Assembly: GCF_026153205.1 (NCBI RefSeq)
Contig: NZ_JAPFBW010000007.1
Coordinates: forward strand, 124,001-188,000
DNA from: Aquabacterium sp. A7-Y
Lineage (GTDB): Bacteria; Pseudomonadota; Gammaproteobacteria; Burkholderiales; Burkholderiaceae_C
DNA: 64,000 nucleotides
Direction of reading: 5' to 3'
Both the position numbers and the translations under genes were made by a program. Positions 24,742 to 32,469 of the stretch are shown piece by piece. The notes under the pieces are model-generated. The model was not told the origin of the DNA and made no database searches. It saw only the letters and a list, made by a program, of their open reading frames with translations. The first letter of the stretch is position 1, and each line of letters begins with the position of its first letter.

Positions 24742-25584
24742 TCAGCCCTTCACGGCGCCGGCGGTGAGGCCGGAGACGATCAGGCGCTGGAAGTACAGGA
24801 CCAGGGCCACCAGCGGCAAGGTGACGATGACGGAGGCGGCCATGATGCTGCCCCAGGGCAGCTCGTAGCCGCTGGGGCCGCTGATCATCGAGATGGCCAC
24901 CGGCACGGTGCGCTGCTCGGTGGAGAGGGTGAAGGTCAGGGCGAACAGGAACTCGTTCCAGGCGGCGATGAAGGCCAGCAGCCCGGTGGCGGCGACCGCG
25001 GGCCACAAGAGCGGCAGGAAGATCTTGAAGATCAGCGTGAAGACCCCGACGCCGTCCATCGTCGCGGCCTCCTCCAGCTCCTTGGGCAGCTGTTTCATGA
25101 AGGTCACCAGCACCCAGACCGTGAACGGCAGGGTCAGCAGCAGGTCGGCGAACAGCAGCGCGCCCAGGCGGTCGTAGAGCCCGGCCCAGCGCACCAGCTC
25201 GAACATGCCCGAGAGCACCGCGACCTGCGGGAACATCGAGGCCGACAGGATGGTCAGCAGCAGCGTCCCGCGGCCGCGGAAGTCCACCCGCCCCAGCGCC
25301 CAGGCCGCCATCAGGCTCACGCCCAGCGACAGCAGCACCACCCCGCCGGCCACCAGCACCGAGTTCATCAGGTTGTGCGCGAAGGGCTGCTCGCGGAACA
25401 CGCTGAGGTAGTTCTGCAGGGTCGGCTGCGCCGGGATGAACTCGGGCGAGAACAGCCCGGTGCGGCCCTTCAGCGAGCTGGAGATCGCGTAGAGGAAGGG
25501 GAACACCGAGAACAGCACCAGCGCGGCGGCGGCCAGGTGGTAGCCGAGCCGGGGCAGCCACTTCGGGGGGCGGTAAATGCTCAT
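24742..25584 (-). CDS. Carbohydrate ABC transporter permease (MalG type)
   Basis: A 280-residue inner-membrane permease with six predicted helices. The ATPase-coupling EAA loop is ELEEAATMDGVGVFTLIFKI near residue 190. The family-typical N-terminus has LVLFSVFPFLYAISSSLKG. Its ATG overlaps the stop of the MalF-type partner (ATGA at 25581-25584), so the two permeases are translationally coupled, as in maltose/trehalose importers. Confidence 0.95.
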   Translation of the reverse strand: MSIYRPPKWLPRLGYHLAAAALVLFSVFPFLYAISSSLKGRTGLFSPEFIPAQPTLQNYLSVFREQPFAHNLMNSVLVAGGVVLLSLGVSLMAAWALGRVDFRGRGTLLLTILSASMFPQVAVLSGMFELVRWAGLYDRLGALLFADLLLTLPFTVWVLVTFMKQLPKELEEAATMDGVGVFTLIFKIFLPLLWPAVAATGLLAFIAAWNEFLFALTFTLSTEQRTVPVAISMISGPSGYELPWGSIMAASVIVTLPLVALVLYFQRLIVSGLTAGAVKG

Positions 25585-26492
25585 GCGTCCACCTTTTCGA
25601 GCGCCGGGCGCAGCAGGGCCATGTAGAGCAGGGTCAGCAGCGCGATGGTGAAAAACACCACCGTGGCGGCGGCCGAGCCGTAGCCGACCTGCTGGAAGTC
25701 GATCAGCTGTTCGCGCACGAACACCGACATGCTTTTGGTGCTGCGGCTGTTGGAGGTCATCACATAGATCAGGTCGAAGACACGCAGCGCGTCGAGCAGG
25801 CGGAAAATCATCGCGACGGCCACGCCGGGCAGGATCAGGGGCAAGGTGACGCGGCGGAACACGGTCCAGGGCGGCACGCCGTCGACGCGGGCGGCCTCGT
25901 AGCAGTCGGCCGGCACCATCTGCAGGGCCGCCAGGATCAGCAGGGCCATGAAGGGGGTGGTCTTCCAGACGTCGACCAGCACGACGGTGAAGAGGGCCAG
26001 GTCGGGGTTGGCGGTCCAGGCCACCGGGGCCGACAGCAGTCCCAGCGAGAGCAGGTAGTGGTTCACGACACCGAACTGGTCGTGCAGCATCCAGCTCCAC
26101 ATCTTGGCCGAGACCACGGTGGGGATGGCCCAGGGGATGAGCATGGCCGCGCGCAGCAGGGTGCGCAGCCGCGAGGGGTGGTTCAGCAGCAGCGCCACGC
26201 CCAGGCCCAGCAGCGTCTCGATGCTGACCGACAGCAGGGCGAACACCAGCGTGTTGCCGACCGCGCCCCACCAGTCCGGGTCGCGCAGCAGGCCGTATTC
26301 GCCCAGGTAGTTCTCCAGCCCGACGAAACTCCAGTCGCCGGTCTGCGACAGCTGGGCATCGGTGAAGCTGAACCAGATCGTGCGACCCAGCGGCCAGCCG
26401 GCCACGATCAACAGAGCCAGCAGCATGGGCGCGGCCATCAACCATGCCAGCCGCGCGCGGCGCGACGGGAGGGAGGAGCGTCGGAAGATCAT
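25581..26492 (-). CDS. Carbohydrate ABC transporter permease (MalF type)
   Basis: A 303-residue inner-membrane permease. It has a cytoplasmic basic start (MIFRRSSLPSRRARLAWL) and six helices. The EAA loop is YEAARVDGVPPWTVFRRVT near residue 205. It lacks the large second periplasmic loop of enteric MalF, like the trehalose/maltose ThuF and other CUT1 permeases. The internal ATG at 26490-26492 is chosen over the frame start nine codons upstream because the basic leader and first helix follow it. Genes before and after are the binding protein and MalG partner. Confidence 0.94.
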   Translation of the reverse strand: MIFRRSSLPSRRARLAWLMAAPMLLALLIVAGWPLGRTIWFSFTDAQLSQTGDWSFVGLENYLGEYGLLRDPDWWGAVGNTLVFALLSVSIETLLGLGVALLLNHPSRLRTLLRAAMLIPWAIPTVVSAKMWSWMLHDQFGVVNHYLLSLGLLSAPVAWTANPDLALFTVVLVDVWKTTPFMALLILAALQMVPADCYEAARVDGVPPWTVFRRVTLPLILPGVAVAMIFRLLDALRVFDLIYVMTSNSRSTKSMSVFVREQLIDFQQVGYGSAAATVVFFTIALLTLLYMALLRPALEKVDA

Positions 26493-26573
26493 GAGAAAGG
26501 CCCTGAACGGTAGGCACATCCGCGGGCCGGCCGCCGGCAGCGCGTGCTGCCGGGGCGGCTGCGGCTCACTGTT

Positions 26574-27845
26574 TCACTGCCACTTGCCGCCGCGACTCAG
26601 CCGGTTGGCGGTGGCGTCGAACCGCTTCAGCGCTTCCGCTGCCTTGGCCTTGCCCGAGAGCACCTCGTGCACCGCGTTCCAGAACTGGTTGCTGACCTGG
26701 TTGTACTTGGGGCCCGTGACCGCCGCGGGCCGCCCCACCGCGTTGGTGAAGGCATCTCCGAGTTCGCCCATGAAGGGGTTGGCCTTCAGGATCTCCTCGT
26801 CCTTGTACAGCTCCGCGATGGTGGGATTGAAGGAGCCCTTGAGGGCGCGTTCCTTCTGCACCGCCTTGCTGGTCATGTACATCACCAGATCGGCCGCGGC
26901 ATCGGCGTTTTTCGAGTAGCGCGAGACGCTCAGCAACTGCCCGCCCAGCGTCGCCACATGGCGGCCGTCGGCGCCGCCCTTGGGCAGCAGGGTGAGACCG
27001 ACCTTGCCTTTCACGGCGCTGCCCTCGGCTTGGGAGAGCGACCAGGCATAGGGCCAGTTGCGCATGAACACCGCATTGCCAGCCTGGAACACCCCGCGCG
27101 CATCTTCCTCGCCATAGTTCAGCACGGCGGTCGGCGAGATGCTGCCGATCCAGCCGGCGGCCCGCTCCACCGCCGCGATGGCCTGCGGATTGTTGACGCT
27201 GACCTTGCCCGATGCATCGACCACGGTGCCGCCGCCATGGCTGGCGATCCACTCGACAGCGTTGCAGGTCAAGCCTTCGTAGGCCCGGCCCTGCCACACA
27301 TATCCCCACAGCTTGTCGTTGCCTGCCGCGCGCTCGGCGTCCTGGACCTTCTTCGCGGCGGCCGCCAGCTCGTCCCAGGTCGCGGGCGGCTTGAGGCCGT
27401 GTTTCTGCAGCAGGTCGCTGCGGTAGTAGAGCAGCCCGGCGTCGGTGAACCAGGGCATCGCGACCAGCTGGCCACGCACCTTGACGTTGTTGAGGATGCC
27501 GGGGAAGTGGGCCTGCTCCGTGCCTTTGCTGTAGCGCGACAGGTCGAGCAGGTGCGAGGCCAGCATGCCGGGCCAGACCACGTCGACCTGGAACACGTCG
27601 ATCTTGTCCGAGCGCGAGCTCAGCACCTGCTGGTAGAGCGCCAGCCGCTCGCTGGCGTCGGCGGGGGTTGCGACGACCTGGACCTCGTGGCCGCTCTTCT
27701 TGGCCCAGGCCTGCGCGTTGTCCTTGCACATTTCCAGCTCCTGCCCGACGGAGCCGCAGGACACGCGCAGCGTGGCGGCCTGGGCCGCGCCGCCGAACGC
27801 CAGGGCCGCGCCCAACAGGACGCCGCCCAGCTTGTTGCTCTTCAT
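26574..27845 (-). CDS. Sugar ABC transporter substrate-binding protein (CUT1; trehalose/maltose-type)
   Basis: A 423-residue periplasmic binding protein. A Sec signal peptide (about 1-23, LGGVLLGAALAFGGAAQA) precedes a CUT1-type core: VDVVWPGMLASHL, AMPWFTDAGLLYYRSDLL and PPATWDELAAAA. The strong AGAGGAGG ribosome site five bases before the ATG suggests high expression, usual for binding proteins. It is first in the importer operon, followed by two permeases and the ATPase. Resemblance to ThuE/AraN-like proteins points to a disaccharide, probably trehalose, maltose or sucrose; the substrate is not proven. No regulator gene adjoins. Confidence 0.93.
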   Translation of the reverse strand: MKSNKLGGVLLGAALAFGGAAQAATLRVSCGSVGQELEMCKDNAQAWAKKSGHEVQVVATPADASERLALYQQVLSSRSDKIDVFQVDVVWPGMLASHLLDLSRYSKGTEQAHFPGILNNVKVRGQLVAMPWFTDAGLLYYRSDLLQKHGLKPPATWDELAAAAKKVQDAERAAGNDKLWGYVWQGRAYEGLTCNAVEWIASHGGGTVVDASGKVSVNNPQAIAAVERAAGWIGSISPTAVLNYGEEDARGVFQAGNAVFMRNWPYAWSLSQAEGSAVKGKVGLTLLPKGGADGRHVATLGGQLLSVSRYSKNADAAADLVMYMTSKAVQKERALKGSFNPTIAELYKDEEILKANPFMGELGDAFTNAVGRPAAVTGPKYNQVSNQFWNAVHEVLSGKAKAAEALKRFDATANRLSRGGKWQ

Positions 27846-27982
27846 GGATGCCTCCTCTGTCAAGCGATGGTCGACCGGCAGCCGCGTGGCGCTGCCCGGC
27901 TTTCGGGCCGGAGCGCGGCCGGCGGCGCCGGTCGAGTGCGCTGTCGCGCGCAAGCAGCGCAGGCAATCCGTGTTCCGGCTGC

Positions 27983-28564
27983 TCAGCCGGACAGGTCGTC
28001 GGGGACGACCCGGTAGGCCGGCGAGCCTTCGAAATCCTGCTTGCCGAGCGGGATGCCGGCGCTTCGCAACAAGGCGTAGACCAGCGTCAGGTGGAAGTAG
28101 AGGTTGGGCAGCACATAGCCCAGCACGAAGGTGCGTGCTTCGAAAACGCGGACGTTGCCCGGCTTGGCGACGCTGACCAGGCTGTCCGGTGCGGTTTCGA
28201 CATCGGCGGGCGAGAGCGCCTTCAGCTCGGAGAGGGCCTGCTCGACGCTCGCCTGGAGCTCGGTGAAGGAGGCCGCCGGCGGGTCGAACTCGGCCTCGCT
28301 GCCGCGGTTGAAGACAGCGTGCTCCCGAGAGTCGTCGCGCGGCGCGAGCCGGCCGCAAAGGCGGGCGGCGGCGCCGCGCGTGCCGCTGACGAGGATGTCG
28401 ACTTGCAGCGCCAGCGGAAACATGTCGGGCGCCAGCCGCCGCTGCAGCAGGGCTGCGGGCGCGAGGCCCTGGGCGTGGGCAATTCCGGCAGCCTTTTCCA
28501 GCAGGTGCGCCAGATTTTGCAAGGCCTGGGTCAGCGCCGGCATCGAAAGGTCGTAGAGCGTCAT
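27983..28564 (-). CDS. DUF1993 domain protein
   Basis: A 193-residue protein covering the whole DUF1993 family: an N-terminal helix (MPALTQALQNLAHLLEKA), LQRRLAPDMFPLALQV, and a C-terminal block ending VLPNLYFHLTLVYALLR. The fold resembles the DinB/YfiT four-helix bundle, and biochemical function is unknown. It lies upstream of the sugar importer on the same strand, but 137 bases separate them, so co-transcription is uncertain. Confidence 0.9.
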   Translation of the reverse strand: MTLYDLSMPALTQALQNLAHLLEKAAGIAHAQGLAPAALLQRRLAPDMFPLALQVDILVSGTRGAAARLCGRLAPRDDSREHAVFNRGSEAEFDPPAASFTELQASVEQALSELKALSPADVETAPDSLVSVAKPGNVRVFEARTFVLGYVLPNLYFHLTLVYALLRSAGIPLGKQDFEGSPAYRVVPDDLSG

Positions 28565-28731
28565 GGAAGCAATCCCTGGTCGGTGGCGGAGGGGTCAGGA
28601 TCTCAAGGGTACCGGGCCCGACGCCTGTAGGCGGCCTCCCACAGCGGCGCAGCCTGCGGCGCTGACAGGGCTGGATGGCCTTGCACTCCTAACATCCGTT
28701 CACATTGAACCATCCCTGGAAGGAGTGGAGG

Positions 28732-28926
28732 ATGTGGAAGTGGTCTCTTCTATTTGCCCTTCTCGCGGTCCTGTCGGTGGTCGTTGGCACACCGTTTGCC
28801 CTGAATCCTGCAGTGACCGTCGTTCTGGTGGTGCTGTCCCTTGCTGTTGCTCTTGCAGCCGTCGGGCGGCCGGACCCGGTCGAGCATAGGCCAGGCCGTC
28901 TGGCGCGAAGAGGAGTGCAGCAATGA
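28732..28926 (+). CDS. Small two-helix membrane protein (first of a coupled pair)
   Basis: A 64-residue protein with two predicted membrane helices (about 4-22, WSLLFALLAVLSVVVGTPF, and about 27-44, VTVVLVVLSLAVALAAV) and a short basic C-terminal tail. AAGGAG lies upstream at good spacing and fixes this ATG nine codons inside the open frame. Its stop overlaps the next ATG (ATGA). I do not recognise a family. The strongly non-polar composition and good ribosome site make it a real gene in my judgement. Confidence 0.7.
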   Translation: MWKWSLLFALLAVLSVVVGTPFALNPAVTVVLVVLSLAVALAAVGRPDPVEHRPGRLARRGVQQ

Positions 28927-29105
28927 CGAACTGGAATTGGGCAGTGGGCATGAAGGTGCTGGGCCTGATCGCGGCGGTGCTCACCATCACCGGGACCGCG
29001 CTCGGTCTCGATGCAGCGGGTGAAGCCCTGCTGGTGGTCGTCAGCCTCCCGGTGGCCGGTGCGGTCGCCTTCGGCGTCTCCGCCTTCCTCGATCTCGACC
29101 GCTGA
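28923..29105 (+). CDS. Small two-helix membrane protein (second of a coupled pair)
   Basis: A 60-residue protein with two predicted membrane helices (about 9-27, MKVLGLIAAVLTITGTALG, and about 33-54, EALLVVVSLPVAGAVAFGV) and a short acidic end. It begins inside the stop codon of the preceding micro-protein, so the two are translationally coupled and probably form one complex. No family recognised. Position just upstream of a type III-secretion-like lipoprotein is notable but does not prove a link. Confidence 0.7.
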   Translation: MTNWNWAVGMKVLGLIAAVLTITGTALGLDAAGEALLVVVSLPVAGAVAFGVSAFLDLDR

Positions 29106-29439
29106 GTACGGCGACCCAGGCTGCCCGGCGTCCTGCCGGCGCAGCCCTCCATCACCGATGGGCGCGCCCCGCGCAAGGGTTTGCGCAGGCGTGCTGCCGT
29201 GTTCGCCACGGTGCTTCGCGATAACGGCGAGCACCGACTTGTCACTTCACCGCCGCCGGTCCTGCATTGGCCGCCGTTGATGCGCCGCAGGCCGGTCCAT
29301 TCTTCTGCTGTGGTGCTGCGTCGCGGCAACTACGAGAACTCGGTGTTGCGACGCCCGCGTGCGCGACCGTAGAGTCCATCCATCTACCGGCCTTGCCTGG
29401 AGACCCGCGAGCGCCGTCGTGTGGCCGCGAGGAGATCCG
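29106..29439. other. 334-base gap before the SctJ-like gene
   Basis: No gene with a ribosome site is visible. It contains TTCGC-N8-TTCGC (29202-29219), which resembles an imperfect plant-inducible-promoter box of hrp systems. TTCGC is common in GC-rich DNA, so this is weak. Confidence 0.4.
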
Positions 29440-30204
29440 ATGTTGCCCCACTCACTGTCGAGTCGAACCGCCTGCCTGCATCGTCTTCTGGCGCTGCTGG
29501 CACTGCTGGGGATGCTCGCGGGTTGCAAGATCGGGCTCTACCTCGACCTGAGCGAGCCGGAGGCCGATCAGATGGTCCAGGCCCTGGCAGCCGACGGCAT
29601 CCCGGTGGCGAAGGCGCGAGTGCCGGACGGCCAATGGGAAGTCCAGGTGGACCGGCGCGACCTGGGGGCCTCGCTGGACCTGCTGCGAGCCCACGGGCTG
29701 CCGGCGGTGCGGTATGGCAGCGACGGCCCTGCCTATGACGGCCTGCGCCGGCGCATGGGCCTCTCGAGTGCCGAGGAGCAGGGCCTGAGCGCGGTCTACC
29801 TGGCTTCGCAGCAGGTGTCGCGCGACGTGATGCGGCTCGACGGTGTGCTGCGGGCGCGGGTGCACGTGGTGGTGTTGGCGCGCGACCCGCTGGTCGATCA
29901 GCTGCGCCCGTCCTCGGCGGCGGTGCTGGTGACCCACCGGCCGGGCGCCGACCTGCATCGGCTGGTGCCCGCGGTACGCGCACTCGTTGCGCAGCGCATC
30001 GGCGGACTGGCGAGCGAGAAGGTCGCACTGTCGCTGCTGCAGGGAGCTGTGCCCGAGCAGGACGGGGCGGCCGGTGGACGCTGGGGAATCGCCTCGGCGT
30101 TTTCCTCGGGCGCGCTGACGTGGCTGCTGTTGTTGCTGCCGGTCGCCACGCTGTGCCTGCTGTGGTGGCCACAGGGGCTGCGGCGCCACTCGCTCGGCAA
30201 ATGA
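29440..30204 (+). CDS. Type III secretion inner-membrane ring lipoprotein, SctJ/YscJ/PrgK family
   Basis: A 254-residue, apparently complete SctJ. A lipoprotein signal ends LLGMLAGC with Cys29 as the lipidation site. The first ring domain begins CKIGLYLDLSEPEADQMV. The second has LDGVLRARVHVVV and SSAAVLVTHRPGADLHRLV, close to the YscJ/FliF consensus. A C-terminal membrane helix covers about 226-243 with a basic end, as in YscJ. GAGGAGATCC gives a strong ribosome site. No other secretion gene (sctC, D, N, R-V) lies in the window, so this is an orphan copy, either displaced from a system elsewhere in the genome or reused. Downstream small frames are unidentified. Confidence 0.9.
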   Translation: MLPHSLSSRTACLHRLLALLALLGMLAGCKIGLYLDLSEPEADQMVQALAADGIPVAKARVPDGQWEVQVDRRDLGASLDLLRAHGLPAVRYGSDGPAYDGLRRRMGLSSAEEQGLSAVYLASQQVSRDVMRLDGVLRARVHVVVLARDPLVDQLRPSSAAVLVTHRPGADLHRLVPAVRALVAQRIGGLASEKVALSLLQGAVPEQDGAAGGRWGIASAFSSGALTWLLLLLPVATLCLLWWPQGLRRHSLGK

Positions 30205-30334
30205 ACCCACTCCGGCGGGACCGAGTTGTTGCGTCGTCCCGGCAGCCGGGGTGTCGTGGAAGCCGCGACCACACAAGCGCGGCATCGCCTGCGCCGTGCC
30301 CGGCGGCCGGGCCATGGTCATGAGGAGGACAGCG

Positions 30335-30529
30335 ATGAAGAGGGTCTTCGGCAGGCGGCAGCGCAGTGGGCGCCGTGCGGCTACCCGCGGGCAATGGTTG
30401 TCGGTCACCGGTTGCGCGCCTTGTGTTCGGCGGCGTCCGGGCGCGTGGGCGCGGCGCAGCGTGGGGCTATGGCCGCTGCGGGTTCGGCCGGCCGGATCGC
30501 GGCGGCGCACCTGTGCCTGGGCGCATTGA
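30335..30529 (+). CDS. Possible 64-residue basic peptide with strong ribosome site
   Basis: GAGGAGGACAGCG directly precedes this ATG, a stronger ribosome site than most genes here. The frame encodes 64 residues rich in Arg, Trp and Cys with no recognisable domain. Composition is unlike neighbouring genes, so it may be the start of a gene ruined by a frameshift. The longer overlapping frame 30226-30657 has no ribosome site. Treat as unproven. Confidence 0.3.
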   Translation: MKRVFGRRQRSGRRAATRGQWLSVTGCAPCVRRRPGAWARRSVGLWPLRVRPAGSRRRTCAWAH

Positions 30530-30680
30530 AGCATGCTCTTGATGGAGGGGTTGTCGGCCGGTATCGCGGCGCGCCTGTTCGATCCCTGTGCAACGGCAAC
30601 TGCTGCCGTGGCCGACGGCCCGCGCAGGGCAGGAAGGGTGCGATGCAACCGGCATGACGTGGAAGGCGAGGTGAATCGAT

Positions 30681-31079
30681 ATGGGTAATCTTTGGGACAA
30701 GCTGAGGCAGGTGCGCGAGGTGCAGCAGGCCGCGACCGCGCCGGCGGCCGGCTTCCAGCGAGCCGTCGCCACGCAGGGGACGATGCCGGTGTGCAGGATC
30801 GCATCTTCGCTTTCGTTGGCTGGTGCAGACGGCGCCGACACCAGCGGCGGGCCATCGACTGATGCCCTGGCCCGGCGTGTCGATGCGGCACACAGCGCGG
30901 TGGCCGCGGCCGAGGCGCTGCTGGCGCAACGCCTGGCGGAGTTGGAAGCGCGCCGCGAGGAGCTTCGCGCCGCGGTACGCAGCCTGGAAGAGGCGCAACG
31001 CGCCACCCAGCAGGCGTCGCGACGCGACGACGCAGCAGCGGTCGCGCCTCGGCGGCGTTCCCGGGTCGCCACGACCTGA
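30681..31079 (+). CDS. Small coiled-coil protein, unknown function
   Basis: A 132-residue protein with GAGGTG about eight bases before the ATG. The N-terminus MGNLWDKLRQVREVQQAA is helical. Residues about 62-115 form a long Ala/Glu/Arg heptad-like coiled coil (VDAAHSAVAAAEALLAQRL, then ELEARREELRAAVRSLEEA). The tail is basic. Coiled-coil proteins of this size occur among type III accessory proteins (SctO/HrpB7-like), which is suggestive next to SctJ. Sequence alone does not decide it; it could equally be a cytoplasmic scaffold. Confidence 0.6.
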   Translation: MGNLWDKLRQVREVQQAATAPAAGFQRAVATQGTMPVCRIASSLSLAGADGADTSGGPSTDALARRVDAAHSAVAAAEALLAQRLAELEARREELRAAVRSLEEAQRATQQASRRDDAAAVAPRRRSRVATT

Positions 31080-31186
31080 GCCGCCCGCGGCGCACCGCCG
31101 GTGCTGCCGGCGTCGGTATGCCGCCTCGGGCGCTTGTCTTCGTGACGACAGAGCCGCCCGTTGAACTCCGGTTTCCGGTCGCCGGC

Positions 31187-32116
31187 TCAGGCGGCCAGAC
31201 CTTCGATCTTGGTGCTCGCGCGCGTGCCGTTGCGGGTGATCAGGTGGCGCACCATCAGGCGGGCCGGCACCGGCAGTTGGCTCAGATCCCGACAGCAGAC
31301 GTCCAGCGGCACGACGGCCCATTCCTCATCCAGGGCCAGCACCTTGAGCCCGAGCGCTCCGGCATGCAGGACGGCGCTGCTGTGCGGCACCAGCGTCAGC
31401 CCCAGTCCGGCCTCCACCATGCGACAGGCTGCCTCAAAGCCGTTGACCCGCACCTTGATGTTCATCACCGTGCCCAGGCCCTCGGCCTTGCGGCTGAGCA
31501 GCCGGTCCCAGCCGCCGCCTGTCTCCAGACCGATGTAAGGGTAGGCCAGGGTCTCGGCGTAGGTGACCGCGGCCCGTCGCGCCAGCGGATGCCCGGCAGG
31601 CGCCACCACCGCATGTGTGGCGGTGCTGTAGTGCCAGTAGTGCAGCTCAGGCAGGTAGGGCACCACCGGGGCGACGATGCCGACGTCGGCATGGCCCTTC
31701 GCGACCGCTTGCAGGGTGGCAGCGGTCGAGCTCTCTTGCAGCGCCATGCCGATGTGGGGGTGCTCCTGCGCAAAGCCGGCCAGATCCTGAGGCAGGCACT
31801 GCACCATCGCCGTCAAGTTGGAGCAGACTCGCACCAGGCCGCGCGTGCCGTGGGCGTACTCGCTCATCTCCACCGCGGTCTGGTGCAGATCCCCGAGCAC
31901 CTGCCGGATGCGTCCGTAGAGGGTCTCGCCCGCCTCGGTGGGCAGCACGCCGCGGGCGTGGCGGCGCAGCAATTCGGTGCCGAATTGGTACTCCAGGTCG
32001 GCGATGCGCTTGCTGGCCGCCGAGACCGCGAGGTTGTGCCTTTTCGCCCCCTTGCCGATACTGCGCGTCTCGACGATGTCCGCAAACAGATGCAAGGAAA
32101 ACAGGTCGAGTCGCAT
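31187..32116 (-). CDS. LysR family transcriptional regulator
   Basis: A 309-residue LysR regulator. The winged helix-turn-helix occupies residues 1-60 (FSLHLFADIVETRSIGKGA, AVSAASKRIADLEYQFG, TELLRRHARGVLPTEAG). A periplasmic-binding-protein-like effector domain follows (HADVGIVAPVVPYLPEL, MVEAGLGLTLVPHSSAV). The ATG at 32114-32116 begins directly before the DNA-binding domain; the frame extends 57 codons upstream without family sequence. It is divergent from the LuxR-type gene across 353 bases. Effector and targets are unknown. Confidence 0.94.
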   Translation of the reverse strand: MRLDLFSLHLFADIVETRSIGKGAKRHNLAVSAASKRIADLEYQFGTELLRRHARGVLPTEAGETLYGRIRQVLGDLHQTAVEMSEYAHGTRGLVRVCSNLTAMVQCLPQDLAGFAQEHPHIGMALQESSTAATLQAVAKGHADVGIVAPVVPYLPELHYWHYSTATHAVVAPAGHPLARRAAVTYAETLAYPYIGLETGGGWDRLLSRKAEGLGTVMNIKVRVNGFEAACRMVEAGLGLTLVPHSSAVLHAGALGLKVLALDEEWAVVPLDVCCRDLSQLPVPARLMVRHLITRNGTRASTKIEGLAA

Positions 32117-32469
32117 GGTGCCTTGAACAATCGGTAACGGCTCGGCGGGGCGAGGGGAGGCTGCGGCCGTGGCCGCGGTGTACCGTTCTGTCGCCGCGAA
32201 CGCTCGCTTGCCGAAATAGCGCTTGTAAGGCCCGCGGCGATTCTGCACGCTAGTACTCTGAAGCAGAGGACCCGGACCATGATGCAAGCATTCGAATCAG
32301 ATGACGCCGTACTCCGGGGGGAAGCGGTACGACCCCTGGGCCGAGCCCGTTCGCTGCCGCGGCAGCCGGCGGCGCCGGCCCCCTGTTCCTGCTTGGCAAC
32401 AGGCGTCACCAGGCTCCGCTGGGCGGGCATGGAGCGCAGCTGGCAACCCCGACAGGGGGGAGGTGATTT
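32117..32469. other. 353-base divergent control region between lysR and luxR genes
   Basis: No supported gene. Both promoters should lie here. I looked for a lux-box-like 20-bp palindrome and for a clear -35/-10 pair and found neither. The last 20 bases hold the strong GGGAGGTG ribosome site of the luxR gene. Confidence 0.5.

Noticed and set aside
30226-30657. 143-codon plus-strand frame downstream of the sctJ-like gene
   Set aside because: No ribosome site at its start, composition unlike real genes here, and it overlaps a frame with a much better ribosome site. Kept only as part of a finding about possible decay.
32117-32469. Possible lux box between the lysR and luxR genes
   Set aside because: No 18-20 bp palindrome of the expected form was found on either strand.
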